A DNA stretch of 64,000 nt from Lysinibacillus pakistanensis (GCA_001312325.1 BBDJ01000001.1:62001-126000), one strand, 5' to 3'. Shown: positions 1-9,518, counted from the first letter of the stretch. A program made the numbers and translations. Notes: generated from the sequence alone by a model not told the origin.

Positions 1-1438
1 ATGCTTTAATTGATGAAGCAAGTACATTAACAGGTGATGAAGCTGCAGCAAAATATAAAGAATTAGAACAGCTATTAGTTTTCGATCAGGCCTATATTGC
101 GCCTTTATATATTTCCAATAAGTATCAAGGAATTTATTCAGAATTAGTAAATCCAAAAACTGTTCTTTTGCCGAAATCACGTGCACAGGTTTGGGAAAGC
201 ATTGCATTTAATGATGCATCTAAAAATGCCAAAGAACCGTTGATTTTACACCAAACACTAGATTCTTTAACATCACTTGATCCAATTAAAGGTAATGATG
301 GCTCCATTAATACATTGAATACTAATATGTATGCTCGACTTGTTAACTTAACGGATACAGATGAAGTCGTGTCAGATGGTTCACTATCTTATAACCATGC
401 AATTGCTGAAGGTAACCAAGAATATTACTTCATTTTACGTGATGATATTCACTTTGCAGCTGTTAAGGATGGTGCTGCCGTTGATACAGGTGAATTGGTG
501 TCTGGGGAAGATGTTGTATTCTCATTAAATCGTGCAAAAGATTCAACATCAGTACCAGATCACCGTACTTATAGTATCCATGAAAATATTGAATCTGTAG
601 AAATCGTTTCAGACTTAGCTGAATTACAAAATAAAAAAAGTGGCAGGATCAGATCAATCTATTTTAGATGTCCTTTCTCAAAACCTGCCTGCTTCTGTAA
701 CAAAATTAGCAAAAGATAAAGGTGCTGTTAAAAATGCAGCAGGTAGTTATCAGGTTGTAAAAGTTACAACACCGACACCATTCCCACAGGTGCTCAATTA
801 TTTAGCTCACCAATCTGGCGGTATTGTATCTGAGAAACAAGTAACAAGTATCAATACTTATGATGTAGCTAGCTATGATCCAGACAAGGATATCGCATAT
901 GGTGATCAAGCAACAGTAACAGAGGGTACAGCAACATATAACAATCATTTATATGCAAGCGGACCTTACATTCTTGTGAAGAAAAATGATTATGAAGCAC
1001 AATTTGTGAAAAATCCTGCATACCGTGTTGGTAGTGAATATGAACCAAAAATTGCGAAAATCAATGTTCGCTTCATCGCGGATAATGATAGTGCCCTATC
1101 TGCATTACGTAATGGGGAAATCCATATACTCCAGACAGTACCAGAAACAAAACTGGATATAGTAAAGTCTGATAATAAATTAACTTTAAATACCGCTGAT
1201 AGTAACGCTGTAGCATATTTACAAATGAATACATCAGGACGTGCCGTATCAGATTCAGTGGACTTACGAAAAGCGATACTTTACTCGATCAACCAGGATG
1301 AATTTATAAGCTACTATCAAGGCAATAAAAAAACCCGCTGTATCCACTGTTTCAACTTTAGTTAACACTGGATTAGAGCTTAAGGCTGACAGCGGAAAAG
1401 TAAAAGAATTTTTAAAAGCATATAAAGATGCAAAGTAG
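1..1438 (+). CDS. Peptide/oligopeptide-binding protein with tandem SBP_bac_5 domains (3' part)
   Basis: This is an extracellular solute-binding protein of the OppA/DppA family, which captures peptides for an ABC importer. The reading frame is already open at base 3. It begins with a typical C-terminal end of one binding domain (IAPLYISNKYQGIY, then NPKTVLLP). It runs without a stop into the start of a second domain (LILHQTLDSLTSLDP, then LVSGEDVVFSLNRAKD). The second domain stops soon after DLRKAILYSIN, so its second lobe looks shortened. Two indels in A runs, near 633-640 and 1325-1333, split the frame; correcting them gives an ending KEFLKAYKDAK at 1438. The start lies outside the window. 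The family call is secure; the two-domain architecture is inferred from one continuous frame. Confidence 0.75.
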
Positions 1439-1478
1439 ATTTTTCAGCTATCAACTAAATAAGCTATTTAACTAGCTC

Positions 1479-1508
1479 AAACCCCGTTCTAAATTTAGGA
1501 AGGGGTTT
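1479..1508 (+). terminator. Rho-independent terminator after the peptide-binding protein
   Basis: The arms AAACCCC and GGGGTTT flank a longer imperfect stem built on TTCTAAA/TTTAGGA. It lies 40 bases after the stop codon. An almost identical hairpin occurs at 2275-2304. Confidence 0.75.
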
Positions 1509-1572
1509 CATAGTGTTGAAAAACTAAATGGTCAAGGGACTCTTTGTAAACACTACTAAGTCAAATGAAGAT

Positions 1573-1754
1573 GATTTCCGTTCCAGGCTACTCGCTTTCC
1601 AGTGGGCGAGCGACGAGCCGCTTCCTACGCTGGAGGAACGAAGGCTAAGTGCGTCACGTCCTGTGACAACGCCTTCGTGACCAACATCGTGTTGGCCTCA
1701 GGGTCTCGTCTGTCTCGCTATCCCACGGGAGTCGAGTAGCCTTGCACTCCAATC
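1573..1754 (-). repeat. Intergenic repeat copy 1 (inverted relative to copy 2)
   Basis: On the minus strand this ~180 bp GC-richer block begins with GATTGGAGTGCAAGG and ends with CCTGGAACGGAAATC. It holds several short complementary segments and no credible gene. The same end sequences (GATTGGAG and ACGGAAATCAAC) bound a second copy at 2033-2196 on the plus strand. Similar elements with these ends are, as I recall, common between genes in Bacillaceae. Function is unknown. Confidence 0.65.
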
Positions 1755-2032
1755 TGCAATAGTGTAGAACTTTAAATATTTTCTTCCTTCAAAAGTAAAG
1801 TAAAAGCATATTACTCACCATCATTAAATGGATAGAATAGTAGTACAATTCTATAGCTGTCAACCTACATTTTGTGCATAAAACTACTTTGTAACTAAAC
1901 ATAAAATCACTTACTGCTGTCGTATAGAAAAATGTTATCAAAGCTTCATTTTTGGCAAAATAGTGATGGTTCAGACTTCAATTTATCACTATACATTTAT
2001 GTGAAATGTCAATGAAAATACTATGAGCAATG

Positions 2033-2196
2033 GTTGATTGGAGTTACTCCTTGAGGATCACAACGCGAGTGAAGCGGCTCATCGGACGCCCCCAGGAAGC
2101 TCTGTTCTGCGCGAAAGCGAAGCGTCAGCGGCAAATGTTTTCTGTAGCGAAAGCAAAGCGACAGCTACAAAGCACTCAGTCGAAACGGAAATCAAC
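2033..2196 (+). repeat. Intergenic repeat copy 2
   Basis: The block starts GTTGATTGGAG and ends AAACGGAAATCAAC. Inside are GAAGCGGCTCATCGGACGCCC and two GCGAAAGC-type direct repeats. It is a diverged, oppositely oriented relative of the element at 1573-1754. An open frame of 70 codons crosses it but is arginine/lysine-rich, has no ribosome binding site and is most likely not a gene. Confidence 0.65.
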
Positions 2197-2274
2197 CCCT
2201 CGTTTTGAAAAAAAGGCTATAATTTTTAATTTGTCATCTTGATTTCATTGACATAATAGTATTTCAACAACAAC

Positions 2275-2304
2275 AAACCCCGTTCTAAATTTAGGACGGG
2301 GTTT
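2275..2304. terminator. Second copy of the 1479-1508 hairpin
   Basis: It has the same core (AAACCCCGTTCTAAATTTAG) and closing arm GGGGTTTC as the hairpin at 1479. No gene ends immediately upstream on the plus strand, so it looks like a duplicated terminator rather than one serving its own gene. Confidence 0.6.
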
Positions 2305-2431
2305 CAAATATAGTTCTTTAACTTTGGAGATTATCAAAAATAGCATTCTTTACTTTATTAATCCCATTAAGGATATTCCTTTATGTTTAGAATGATATGG
2401 GAATATTTTATACAACGATATTTTTGTTATG

Positions 2432-2655
2432 TTATTTCCGATATTTCCTTAAAAAAAGTGTACCCTTAAATTTCTCTGGCTTTTTGACATAGCCCTCGAT
2501 TATAAAACCACATTCTGTGCAAATAATATATTCAATATCTGACCCTAAACTCATCTTACCATCTGGTACATAGTTCCATATCCACTATGCTTGCCTTTCC
2601 CCATCTCCTTCCCACCACATTTTGGACATTCCGTTATTTTCGTAGAATTTTTCAA
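2432..2655 (-). CDS. Small zinc-ribbon protein (annotated in bacilli as TFIIIB-like)
   Basis: This gene of about 70 codons starts with TTG at 2655 behind GAGGAGGG. It carries two CxxC knuckles, TECPKCGGKE near the N-terminus and ICTECGF near the C-terminus, the pattern of a zinc ribbon. The end IIEGYVKKPEKFKGTLF is typical of short bacillus proteins labelled 'transcription initiation factor TFIIIB', a name given by zinc-ribbon similarity only. One base appears missing in a C run near 2570-2575. If the A7 run at 2451-2457 also has one base too many, the protein ends at 2449 instead of 2432. Function unknown. Confidence 0.6.
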
Positions 2656-2913
2656 ATTGAAGCCCTCCTCTTTTACGAAACAACTATTTTTCTGATAAAC
2701 CGCTATCTATATTACAAATAACCTATGAAATAGTTCCATTTTATTCAACAGCTCCTTTTAATTGACTATTTGAGAGTTTCATTTTACTGCTACTAGTTCT
2801 TACTCTTTCTAAAAAACATAGCCAATTGTTGAACAGAATATCTTGCGTTCTTAAAACAAATTTTTTTATTCCTTTAAATAAACATACAACGTGAAATTTT
2901 AACCATACTAAAA

Positions 2914-2950
2914 CAGAGCCTCCTCAATTAAATTTGAGAAGGCTCCTTAT
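2914..2950 (-). terminator. Terminator downstream of pgpA
   Basis: The stem GAGCCTTCTCAA/TTGAGGAGGCTC is followed on the minus strand by TGTTTTAG. It lies about 20 bases past the pgpA stop. I see no gene in 2656-2913. Confidence 0.7.
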
Positions 2951-2968
2951 TATTTCGTAAACACTATG

Positions 2969-3552
2969 TTAAATTTCATTATGTGATTTTGGTTTTGGTC
3001 CTAGTTCCTCGGGTTCAATGTCTGCAAACGTCTCGCCCTCTTCTTCTAAATCACGCATACGATGTGCAATACGGGATGCGGCAGATGCTGCGATGCTCCC
3101 AACCAAATCATCTAAAAACGTATTGACATGGTGCCCAGGCTCCGTGTCTAGTTTTTTTGATAATACCAACTTTCTGCTTGTCTAGGTGTCCGAATGTTGT
3201 TACTGCGATGCTACCATATGTAAAAACAGATCCGAGTGCAATTGTTTCATCTACACCAAATAAGCCCTCATCGGATTCAATTATTTGCTGTAATGGTGCT
3301 GATAATAATTTTTTTCTCAGCAAGTTCATCTAATTCAATGCCCACTAATAAGGCGTGTTGAACTTCACGCTTACGTAAAACCCGCTCGACAGAATGAACA
3401 CAATGCTCTAATGTTAAGCCTTCATTATAGGATTTTTGCATTTCATAAACAATCTCTGCAATATCCTCCAGTGATACACCGCGACGAATGAGTGCAGCTT
3501 GAGCTGCCTTCGCTACCTCATCAGAGTGTATTCGAATACTTTTATCATGCAT
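2969..3552 (-). CDS. pgpA: Phosphatidylglycerophosphatase A family protein
   Basis: The PgpA family removes the phosphate from phosphatidylglycerol phosphate in membrane lipid synthesis; the B. subtilis relative is YutG. The protein is about 190 residues and starts MHDKSIRIHSDEV at 3552. The characteristic stretches are AALIRRGVSLEDIAEIVY near the start, GIELDELAEKK, and VDETIALGSVFTYGSIAVT in the middle. The C-terminus (GHHVNTFLDDLVGSIAA) keeps the conserved D-D pair. Two homopolymer indels, at about 3308-3315 and 3148-3154, break it into three frames. The gene is single, with a terminator beyond its stop. PgpA-family proteins of this soluble bacillus type have not all been tested as phosphatases. 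Confidence 0.72.
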
Positions 3553-3664
3553 AACTAACCCTCATTTCGTTTTTATTGCTAGTACAGGTCTAGCCCAACC
3601 TATTATACCTTTACTTTGGTAATATGGTACAATTTTGTTACAAACACAAGAAGGAGTGTCACCA

Positions 3665-4385
3665 TTGGATAAGGGAACTGTAGAGGATTTAAAGTTCTAT
3701 AGTGAAGCATTGCAGGAGGAATTACAGCTTTATATTTATGTTCCTGCTAATTATTCACCACTTTATAAATATAAAATTTTGATTGCATCTGACGGCAAGG
3801 ATTACTTCCAGCTTGGAGGTATTACAAAACTTGCGGATGAACTGATTGATGACTATGAAATTGAAAATTTAATTATTGCATTCGTTCCTTATAAAGATAT
3901 TAAGGATCGGCGCCACAAATATATTCCAAGTGGAGAACAGCACGAAGCTATCTACGTTTTTTTAGCCCATGAGCTTGTGCCATATTTAGATGCTGAATAT
4001 GCAACCTACCAGATGGGAATGAGTCGTGCAGTAATTGGTGATTCGCTGGCTGCCACCGCTTCCTTAATGGCGGCATTAAAATATCCAAGTATTTTTGGCA
4101 AGGTCATCATGCAATCACCCTATGTAGATGAGGATGTTCTTAAGGCGGTAGAGAATTTTAAAGATCCTGGGGCAATCTCTATCTATCACATTATTGGTAA
4201 GGGAGAAGATAAGGTTGTAACGATGGACAAAACTATAAAAGATTTTTTTAACACCTAATCGTCAACTGCATAACCTCTTGCTTAGCAAAGGGTTTTCTAC
4301 ATTTTATGATGAATTTGAAGGCAATCATACGTGGAAATACTGGAAGCCTGATTTAAGACGTGCATTAATAGAAAATTTCAATTAA
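3665..4385 (+). CDS. yjcH: Esterase-like alpha/beta hydrolase, YjcH family
   Basis: This is a putative esterase related to enterochelin-esterase-like hydrolases. TTG at 3665 is chosen because GGAG lies eight bases before it; an upstream ATG has no such site. The nucleophile elbow is probably GDSLAATAS around residue 115, and the HTWKYW motif near the C-terminus would provide the catalytic histidine. A T7 run at 4243-4249 shifts the frame; correcting it gives DFLTPNRQLHNLL and an end at 4385, about 240 residues. It heads a yjcH-yjcG-yjcF group in the order found in B. subtilis. Substrate unknown. Confidence 0.75.
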
Positions 4386-4468
4386 TCTTAGGCGATTCAA
4401 ATTACGAAAAGGAAAATTTCTGTTATACTTAAATAGAAAAATTGTTTATTTTCGGGAGGTAATGGACT

Positions 4469-4986
4469 ATGAAGTACGGTATTGTGGCATTTCCATCAAA
4501 AAAAATTGCAAGATTTAGCGAACACTTATCGCAAACGTTACGATCCTCATTATGCGCAAATTACTCCGCATATGACATTAAAAGACAGCTTTGATGCTAC
4601 GGAAGAAGATATACAATCCATCGTAAAGCAATTAGATGAGCTTACTGCCAATTATGCACCTTTAAACATTCATGCATCACGCATAAGTTCGTTTTTCCCA
4701 ACAACCAATGCGATTTATTTCCGCATTGAACCAACTGAACAATTAGTAGCATTCAACCAAGCAATACAAGAAAAAGTACCATTTGGTGAACCAAAGCATG
4801 TCTTTGTACCACATATTACAATTGCACAAAAAAATGACGGACTCTGAGCACGATGATATTTTTGGACAATTACGTATGACAGGCGTTGATGAAAAAGATA
4901 CGATTGACCGCATTCATTTACTTTACCAATTAGAAGACGGCTCATGGACAACTTATGAAACATTCCGTTTGACTGGAGCTGAGTAA
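4469..4986 (+). CDS. yjcG: 2H phosphoesterase / 2'-5' RNA ligase-like protein YjcG
   Basis: A 2H-superfamily protein of about 171 residues. The two catalytic HxT motifs are visible as ITPHMTLK near residue 37 and FVPHITIAQ near residue 117. ATG at 4469 follows GGGAGG. Indels in the A8 run at 4498-4505 and the A7 run at 4828-4834 break the gene into three frames that join cleanly. Family members hydrolyse or ligate 2',3'-cyclic or 2'-5' phosphodiester bonds, but the substrate of YjcG is not established. It follows yjcH by 83 bases and is almost joined to yjcF. Confidence 0.8.
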
Positions 4987-4989
4987 GTT

Positions 4990-5417
4990 TTGTACAACGT
5001 TAAGATAGTGGAGACTAAGGAAGAACATGATGATGCGTTTGCAGTGCGCAAAAAAGTTTTTGTAGAAGAACAAGGTGTTCCGCTTCATCTTGAATGTGAT
5101 GCGGAGGATGCAACTGCAACGCATTTCATTATGTATGAGGGCAACAACCCTGTTGGTGCTGCACGTTTACGTAGTATTGAAAATGAAGCTGCTAAAATTG
5201 AACGTGTTTGCATTTTGCAAGACCAACGTGGAAAAAAACTTGGTGCTTTAATTATGAAGGAAATGGAGAAACACGCCATTTCATGAATAAACAAAAATTA
5301 AAGCTTCATGCCCAAAGCTATGCTATCCCTTTTTATGAGAAGCTTGGCTACACAGTCACTTCACCTGAATTTATGGATGCTGGCATTCCGCATCGTGCTA
5401 TGGAAAAAGAGATTTAA
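4990..5417 (+). CDS. yjcF: GNAT family N-acetyltransferase YjcF
   Basis: A small GNAT acetyltransferase of about 142 residues. Motifs include the N-terminal AFAVRKKVFVEEQGVP, the central GAARLRSIENEAAKIERVCI and the acetyl-CoA-binding QDQRGKKLGALIM, followed by FYEKLGYTV near the end. The start is TTG at 4990, three bases after the yjcG stop, which suggests translational coupling. A one-base deletion around 5283 (ATTTCATG) splits it; the downstream frame continues MNKQKLKLHAQS. Acceptor substrate unknown. Confidence 0.78.
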
Positions 5418-5422
5418 CAAAT

Positions 5423-5462
5423 GGGTGTTACGATAATGCCGTGGCATATCGTAACACCCTTA
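5423..5462 (+). terminator. Terminator of the yjcHGF group
   Basis: A perfect 12-base stem GGGTGTTACGAT/ATCGTAACACCC starts just after the yjcF stop and is followed by TTATTT. Confidence 0.85.
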
Positions 5463-5502
5463 TTTGTCTACAAATATTTCTTTGATTAATCGTACATTCA
5501 TA

Positions 5503-5751
5503 TTATTTCATCATTCTAGTAATTTTATCTAAATCTAGTGAAGCTCCATCTTGAATAATAGATTGTACTAATTTATCCTCTAGCTCTTGAGTTATTTGTC
5601 TATTGGACACCTTAGCTACACGTCGTACGATTTTTCTTACTTGTTTTTCACTTTTAAAATCAGCATGTTGAATAGCGTTTGCTAATGCGAAGATTTCCTC
5701 CATTGATACTCCTGTTTTTTTGTTCAATTGAATTAAAAACGAGCGATTCAT
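5503..5751 (-). CDS. spoVIF: Stage VI sporulation protein F (SpoVIF/YjcC)
   Basis: An intact 82-residue protein, MNRSFLIQLNKKTGVS to LDLDKITRMMK. It matches the size and pattern of SpoVIF, a mother-cell factor required for proper spore coat assembly in B. subtilis. The segment VSMEEIFALANAIQHADF is typical. ATG at 5751 follows AGGAGGGG. It lies convergent to yjcF and next to a yjcZ gene, consistent with its usual genome context. Confidence 0.8.
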   Translation of the reverse strand: MNRSFLIQLNKKTGVSMEEIFALANAIQHADFKSEKQVRKIVRRVAKVSNRQITQELEDKLVQSIIQDGASLDLDKITRMMK

Positions 5752-5879
5752 GTTTCCCCTCCTATCATTAAAATCAGTTTAGTTTCTACTATTGTATGCA
5801 TGTCAAAGCAACTAGTGAAGGCTTTAACTTATTTTAGAAATTCCAAAGAAAAGTTAAAGCCCTTTTTCTAATTGCTACA

Positions 5880-6070
5880 TTAATTTACGAAAGTAGCGCC
5901 TACGATAATTAACAGGATGAAAAGAACAACAATTAGAACAAATGTTGAACTATTGCCACCGCCATAGCCTCCATAGCAATAGCCACCATAGTCATTGCCT
6001 CCGCAATAATTATTGTTCCAGCTACCAACATTACCTCCATATGGTTGAGTGCACCAGCTTGATATCCCAT
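5880..6070 (-). CDS. YjcZ-family small sporulation membrane protein
   Basis: About 63 residues once corrected. It has a Gly/Tyr/Asn-rich N-terminal half ([16 protein letters not shown], then [12 protein letters not shown]) and one hydrophobic C-terminal segment ([19 protein letters not shown]). This is the hallmark of the tiny YjcZ/YjcZ-like spore proteins. ATG at 6068-6070 follows GGGAGGG. A one-base deletion in the A run near 6055 disrupts the second half of codon 4-5; without correction the gene would be missed. Role unknown. Confidence 0.75.
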
Positions 6071-6135
6071 AAAAGCAACCCTCCCTTCTACAACCTATAA
6101 TATGTTTTCGGTGTAGAAATGGGAGGGTTATTCGT

Positions 6136-6501
6136 CTAGTCGATATTTCCTTTTGGTTTAAAAATTAATGCTCCAATAAAGCCAAAGACGATAGCTGCAC
6201 TGATACCCGAACTGGTTACTTCAAACATACCCGTTAATACACCTACAAGCCCATGTTTTTCTGCCTCTGCAAGTGCCCCATGTGTTAATGAGTTTCCAAA
6301 GGATGTAATTGGCACAGTAGCTCCAGCTCCAGCAAAATCAATAAGGGGTTCATACAATCCCATACCGTCTAGTATAGCGCCCACCACAACTAATGTACTT
6401 AACGTATGGGCAGGTGTTAATTTACCAACATCCATCATTAATTGACCAATAGCACAAATAATACCTCCGACAATAAATGCAAACACAAATGTCATTACCA
6501 T
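6136..6501 (-). CDS. spoVAE: Stage V sporulation protein AE (SpoVAEb)
   Basis: An intact 121-residue membrane protein with about four hydrophobic segments. SpoVAEb is part of the SpoVA channel, which moves calcium-dipicolinate into the developing spore and releases it on germination. Conserved stretches are [23 protein letters not shown] and [21 protein letters not shown]. It starts 11 bases after the spoVAD stop and ends the operon. It is paralogous to SpoVAC (compare FAGAGSAVPVTGFGN in that protein). Confidence 0.88.
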   Translation of the reverse strand: MVMTFVFAFIVGGIICAIGQLMMDVGKLTPAHTLSTLVVVGAILDGMGLYEPLIDFAGAGATVPITSFGNSLTHGALAEAEKHGLVGVLTGMFEVTSSGISAAIVFGFIGALIFKPKGNID

Positions 6502-6511
6502 AGTTTTTGCC

Positions 6512-7509
6512 TCATTTCATTGTAATTTCAACTGCATGTGCCGTACATGGAATTGTTTCACCCTGCTGAAATGAAAGTGGAGATAGTAATGCCCCTGTTG
6601 CGACAAGAAGCACTCGCTTATAGGTACCCGCTCGCATTTGTTGGATAACATAACTAAAAAAAACAGCTGCCGAACAGCCTGCACCACTTGCACCAGATTG
6701 GAATGATTCATCCTGTCCATAAAACTCTGCACCTGCATCACGCAATATCGTTAGTTCTTCATTTTTTTATGCCACTATCTACAAGCATTCCCTTAAGTAG
6801 CTTCAAGCCAAGCTGACCTAAATCGCCTGTTAAAATTAGATCATAATTATAAATTTTTTTGATTACGCTGCTCTAAATGAGATTGGATTGTTTGGAAAGC
6901 AGCTGGCGCCATAGCTGCACCCATATGAAAAGGATCGTCCATACCATAGTCAATAGATTTTCCGACAGTTGCTGCCTCTATAGAAGGGTACTCCTCACGG
7001 TGCTTACCAATTAATGCATACCCTGCAGCAGTTACTGTCCATTGTGCAGTTTGAGGTTTTTGGGAGCCATAATTAATGGGATAACGGAATTGCCTCTCAA
7101 TAGCATTATGCTGACTCGATGCACCTGCTAATGATAAATTGGCCGCACCGACCTCTGTTAAAAGACTTGCTACAATAACTGAAGAAATGGAGGTCGCACA
7201 TGCAGAAAATAACCCAATAAAGGGGATGGCTAAATCTCTAGCCGCAAAATTAGTTGGTGTCATTTGATTGACTAAATCACCACCCATTAAATAATCAATA
7301 TCTGGATTCTGTACTCCTGCTTTTTTTATGGCAAATTCACAGGCCTCCTCCACCATTTTTCGGTGTCCCTGTTCATTGGTTTTCATTTGCCAGCGTTCAT
7401 CATCATAAACTGCATCAAAATATTGACTAAATATGCTTCGTTTTTCAAGTGGACCTGCTACAACACCACCTGTTATTAAGGATGGCTTCGACTGAAAAAC
7501 AATTACCAT
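6512..7509 (-). CDS. spoVAD: Stage V sporulation protein AD (SpoVAD)
   Basis: SpoVAD is the peripheral, thiolase-fold subunit of the SpoVA channel that binds dipicolinic acid. About 333 residues. The start [23 protein letters not shown] and the central [16 protein letters not shown] are diagnostic, as is the end [22 protein letters not shown] seen in the second frame. T7 runs at 6854-6860 and 6762-6768 shift the frame twice; the pieces join through [16 protein letters not shown]. Its start overlaps the spoVAC stop by a few bases, showing tight coupling. Confidence 0.88.
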
Positions 7510-7960
7510 GAAACCACTCCTATCGTCACTAAAATATATTTAATAAGTGCAACAAAAAAGGCAGATACTACACCAAATAACACGACAGAGCCAGCCAATT
7601 TAAATATATTCCCACCAACACCAAGTACTAACCCTTCGGATCGATGCTCAATAGCTGCCGATATAACAGCATTACCAAAACCTGTGACAGGCACAGCAGA
7701 TCCTGCACCAGCAAATTGACCAATTCTTTTATATAAGCCAAAGCCTGTTAAAATCATGGCAAAAAAAGACCATTGTAGCAACTGTAGGATTTCCTGCTGT
7801 TGCTTCCGTAAAATTAAAGAAAATGATGTAAAACAATGACACAGCTTGCCCAATTGTACAAATGAGACCTCCGATAAAAAAATGCCTTAACAACATTCTT
7901 TAAAATGGGTGGCTTTGGTGTAACATTTTGTTCAAGTTGCTTATATTGCTCTTTTTCCAC
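7503..7960 (-). CDS. spoVAC: Stage V sporulation protein AC (SpoVAC)
   Basis: SpoVAC is the membrane pore subunit of the SpoVA dipicolinate channel. The corrected protein is about 152 residues and starts at GTG 7960 (VEKEQYKQLEQNVTPKPP) behind AAGGAGGAG. It continues GGLICTIGQAVSLFYI and FGLYKRIGQFAGAGSAVP. A7 runs at 7876-7882 and 7761-7767 each carry an extra base. The start codon directly abuts the stop of the upstream lipoprotein gene. Confidence 0.85.
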
Positions 7961-8367
7961 TTATGTCTCCTCCTTTGCAAGTTTTTTTTCAGTTCAGTGA
8001 TTTTATCGCTAAGTATATTATTTTCAACTTTATCCTTTTTTTTATTTTATTGGCTTCATAATAAATTTTATAATCAGCTGAAACGAAAACTTCTTTATTC
8101 GGGAATTTTTCATCAAATTTCTTTTGTAATTTTTTTCTCTAATTTAGTCTTTCTCCACTTATCCCATGGTTTAATTTGAACTGCTACAAGCATACTATCG
8201 TCATATTGAATAACCGTTGTTTTGTCCACATAGTCCTCTTTTAAAATGGATTCAACTTCTTTGTCCTTTTCAGACGAACCGTAGATAACGAATTTTTCCT
8301 TTTCACCACAACCACTTAATAGTGACAAACTGACTAATAGAGGTAACATTAATCCGAGTAGCTTCAA
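7961..8367 (-). CDS. YhcN/YlaJ-type sporulation lipoprotein
   Basis: About 135 residues, from TTG at 8367 (RBS AAGGAGGGAGAG). A signal peptide MKLLGLMLPLLVSLSLLSGC ends in a lipobox with Cys20, so the protein should be lipid-anchored. The core VAVQIKPWDKWRK and VFVSADYKIYYE resembles the YhcN/YlaJ family of spore lipoproteins. Indels in A runs at about 8131 and 7982-7989 hide the C-terminus (ITELKKKLAKEET), whose stop abuts the spoVAC start. It is the first gene of the spoVA operon, an order also seen in accessory spoVA operons of bacilli. Confidence 0.75.
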
Positions 8368-8462
8368 GTCTCTCCCTCCTTTTGATTAAAGTTTCTCCAT
8401 ACATAAAAAAAACTATTCATTTGCCGATACATACAAAAGCCCGTGTCCATTTTCCATAAGGA

Positions 8463-8471
8463 CATATTGTA
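8463..8471 (+). promoter_or_regulatory. Possible sigma-K -10 element upstream of cotY/Z
   Basis: CATATTGTA fits the CATANNNTA -10 consensus of the late mother-cell factor sigma-K, which drives many coat genes. No matching AC dinucleotide is visible at the expected -35 distance. It stands 31 bases before the coat gene start. Confidence 0.35.
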
Positions 8472-8501
8472 GAAGTAGTAACGAGGAAAGGAGGTGACAA
8501 T

Positions 8502-9026
8502 ATGGGTTGTGGTAAGCCAACAAATCCTATTGGACCAATCCATACAGCAGGCTGCGTTTGTGACGTAGTTCGCGCTATATTAGATATTCAAAATCAAGCG
8601 GTGAGAGAAGAGTGTCAACCATGTACAGCTAACTGCTTCTTAGAACCACTTGGAGGCATTGTAAGTCCTGCACGCTCTCATGCAGATACACGTGTATTCA
8701 TGTTAATTACAAAAGATGGTACTCCTTTTAAAGCATTCTTTAATTCTCCAACAGCAGATCCATGTATTTGTACATCTGTCTTCTTCCGTGTAGAAGATAT
8801 GTTTGATGAGTGCTGTGCTACATTACGTGTGTTAGAGCCTTTATGTTCTTTTGACTCTAGTGAAAGTACAGTAGATTTATTAAGCCGTGATGGCTGCTGT
8901 GTCAACATGAAAAAAATCTGTAAAGTAGATGATTGGAATTCTACTGAGAGCTGTATTACTGTAGATTTATCTTGCTTCTGCGCAGTACAATGTATCGCTG
9001 ATGTTGACTTAGGGATATGTGACTAA
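8502..9026 (+). CDS. Spore coat/exosporium protein, CotY/CotZ (ExsY) family
   Basis: An intact cysteine-rich protein of 174 residues with 19-20 Cys. Such proteins crosslink to build the outer spore crust or exosporium. The start (HTAGCVCDVVRAILDIQNQAV) and the middle (GTPFKAFFNSPTADPCICTSVFFRVEDM) are typical of CotY/CotZ. The paired motif CCATLRVLEPL is also diagnostic. ATG at 8502 follows GAAAGGAGGTGA, an excellent ribosome binding site. It is convergent with cotO, another coat gene. Confidence 0.9.
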   Translation: MGCGKPTNPIGPIHTAGCVCDVVRAILDIQNQAVREECQPCTANCFLEPLGGIVSPARSHADTRVFMLITKDGTPFKAFFNSPTADPCICTSVFFRVEDMFDECCATLRVLEPLCSFDSSESTVDLLSRDGCCVNMKKICKVDDWNSTESCITVDLSCFCAVQCIADVDLGICD

Positions 9027-9053
9027 ATCTTTTCTCCTTTGACACACTACACA

Positions 9054-9092
9054 TAAAAAAAGTGTACAGCATCCTCTGCTGTACACTTTTTT
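9054..9092. terminator. Bidirectional terminator between coat genes
   Basis: The stem AAGTGTACAGCA/TGCTGTACACTT has an A tract before it and a T tract after it, so it can serve both convergent genes. Confidence 0.9.
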
Positions 9093-9518
9093 TCATAGGG
9101 TTGGCAATTTTCTTCCTCGCCAAAATATTTGATCAATATCCTCAAAATAAATAATTTCTTGTGTCTTCAATTCTAAAGAAGTAAGCTTCAATGAATCGAT
9201 CTGTACCTCTGACGCTGAACCGCTTAATTTTCTACCATCTTTTAAACAAATTAATAATGGCTGATACGCTTTTTGTCGAAATGGTTTTTCTAAAAATTGA
9301 AGTTGCTTTAGTAAATAGGGATCTATTTGGACTTCTTCAATCACTTCTTCTTTTTCTTCCACAGGCTGCACACTAAAATAGCCATCCCTTACATACACAG
9401 ATGTACTTTCTTCCAAATCGAGTTCATGCAACACCTTAGAAATATTTAGGAAATATGATGGTGATTTTATAAATAAGCGTGGTTCACGATCCACATTACT
9501 CACTTCCCTTTTTTTCAT
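9093..9518 (-). CDS. cotO: Spore coat protein CotO-like
   Basis: An intact 141-residue protein. CotO is a late coat morphogenetic protein in B. subtilis. Supporting features are the charged middle (VEEKEEVIEEV) and the conserved C-terminal region FLEKPFRQKAYQPLLICLKDG followed by IIYFEDIDQIFWRGRKL, which forms a beta-rich end like that of CotO. The N-terminus EPRLFIKSPSY also fits. Proximity to the CotY/Z gene supports the call, but the family is divergent and I rely on remembered patterns. Confidence 0.6.
   Translation of the reverse strand: MKKREVSNVDREPRLFIKSPSYFLNISKVLHELDLEESTSVYVRDGYFSVQPVEEKEEVIEEVQIDPYLLKQLQFLEKPFRQKAYQPLLICLKDGRKLSGSASEVQIDSLKLTSLELKTQEIIYFEDIDQIFWRGRKLPTL

Noticed and set aside
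2030..2242. A 70-codon basic protein gene
   Set aside because: It lies inside an interspersed repeat, has no ribosome binding site and a composition set by the repeat.
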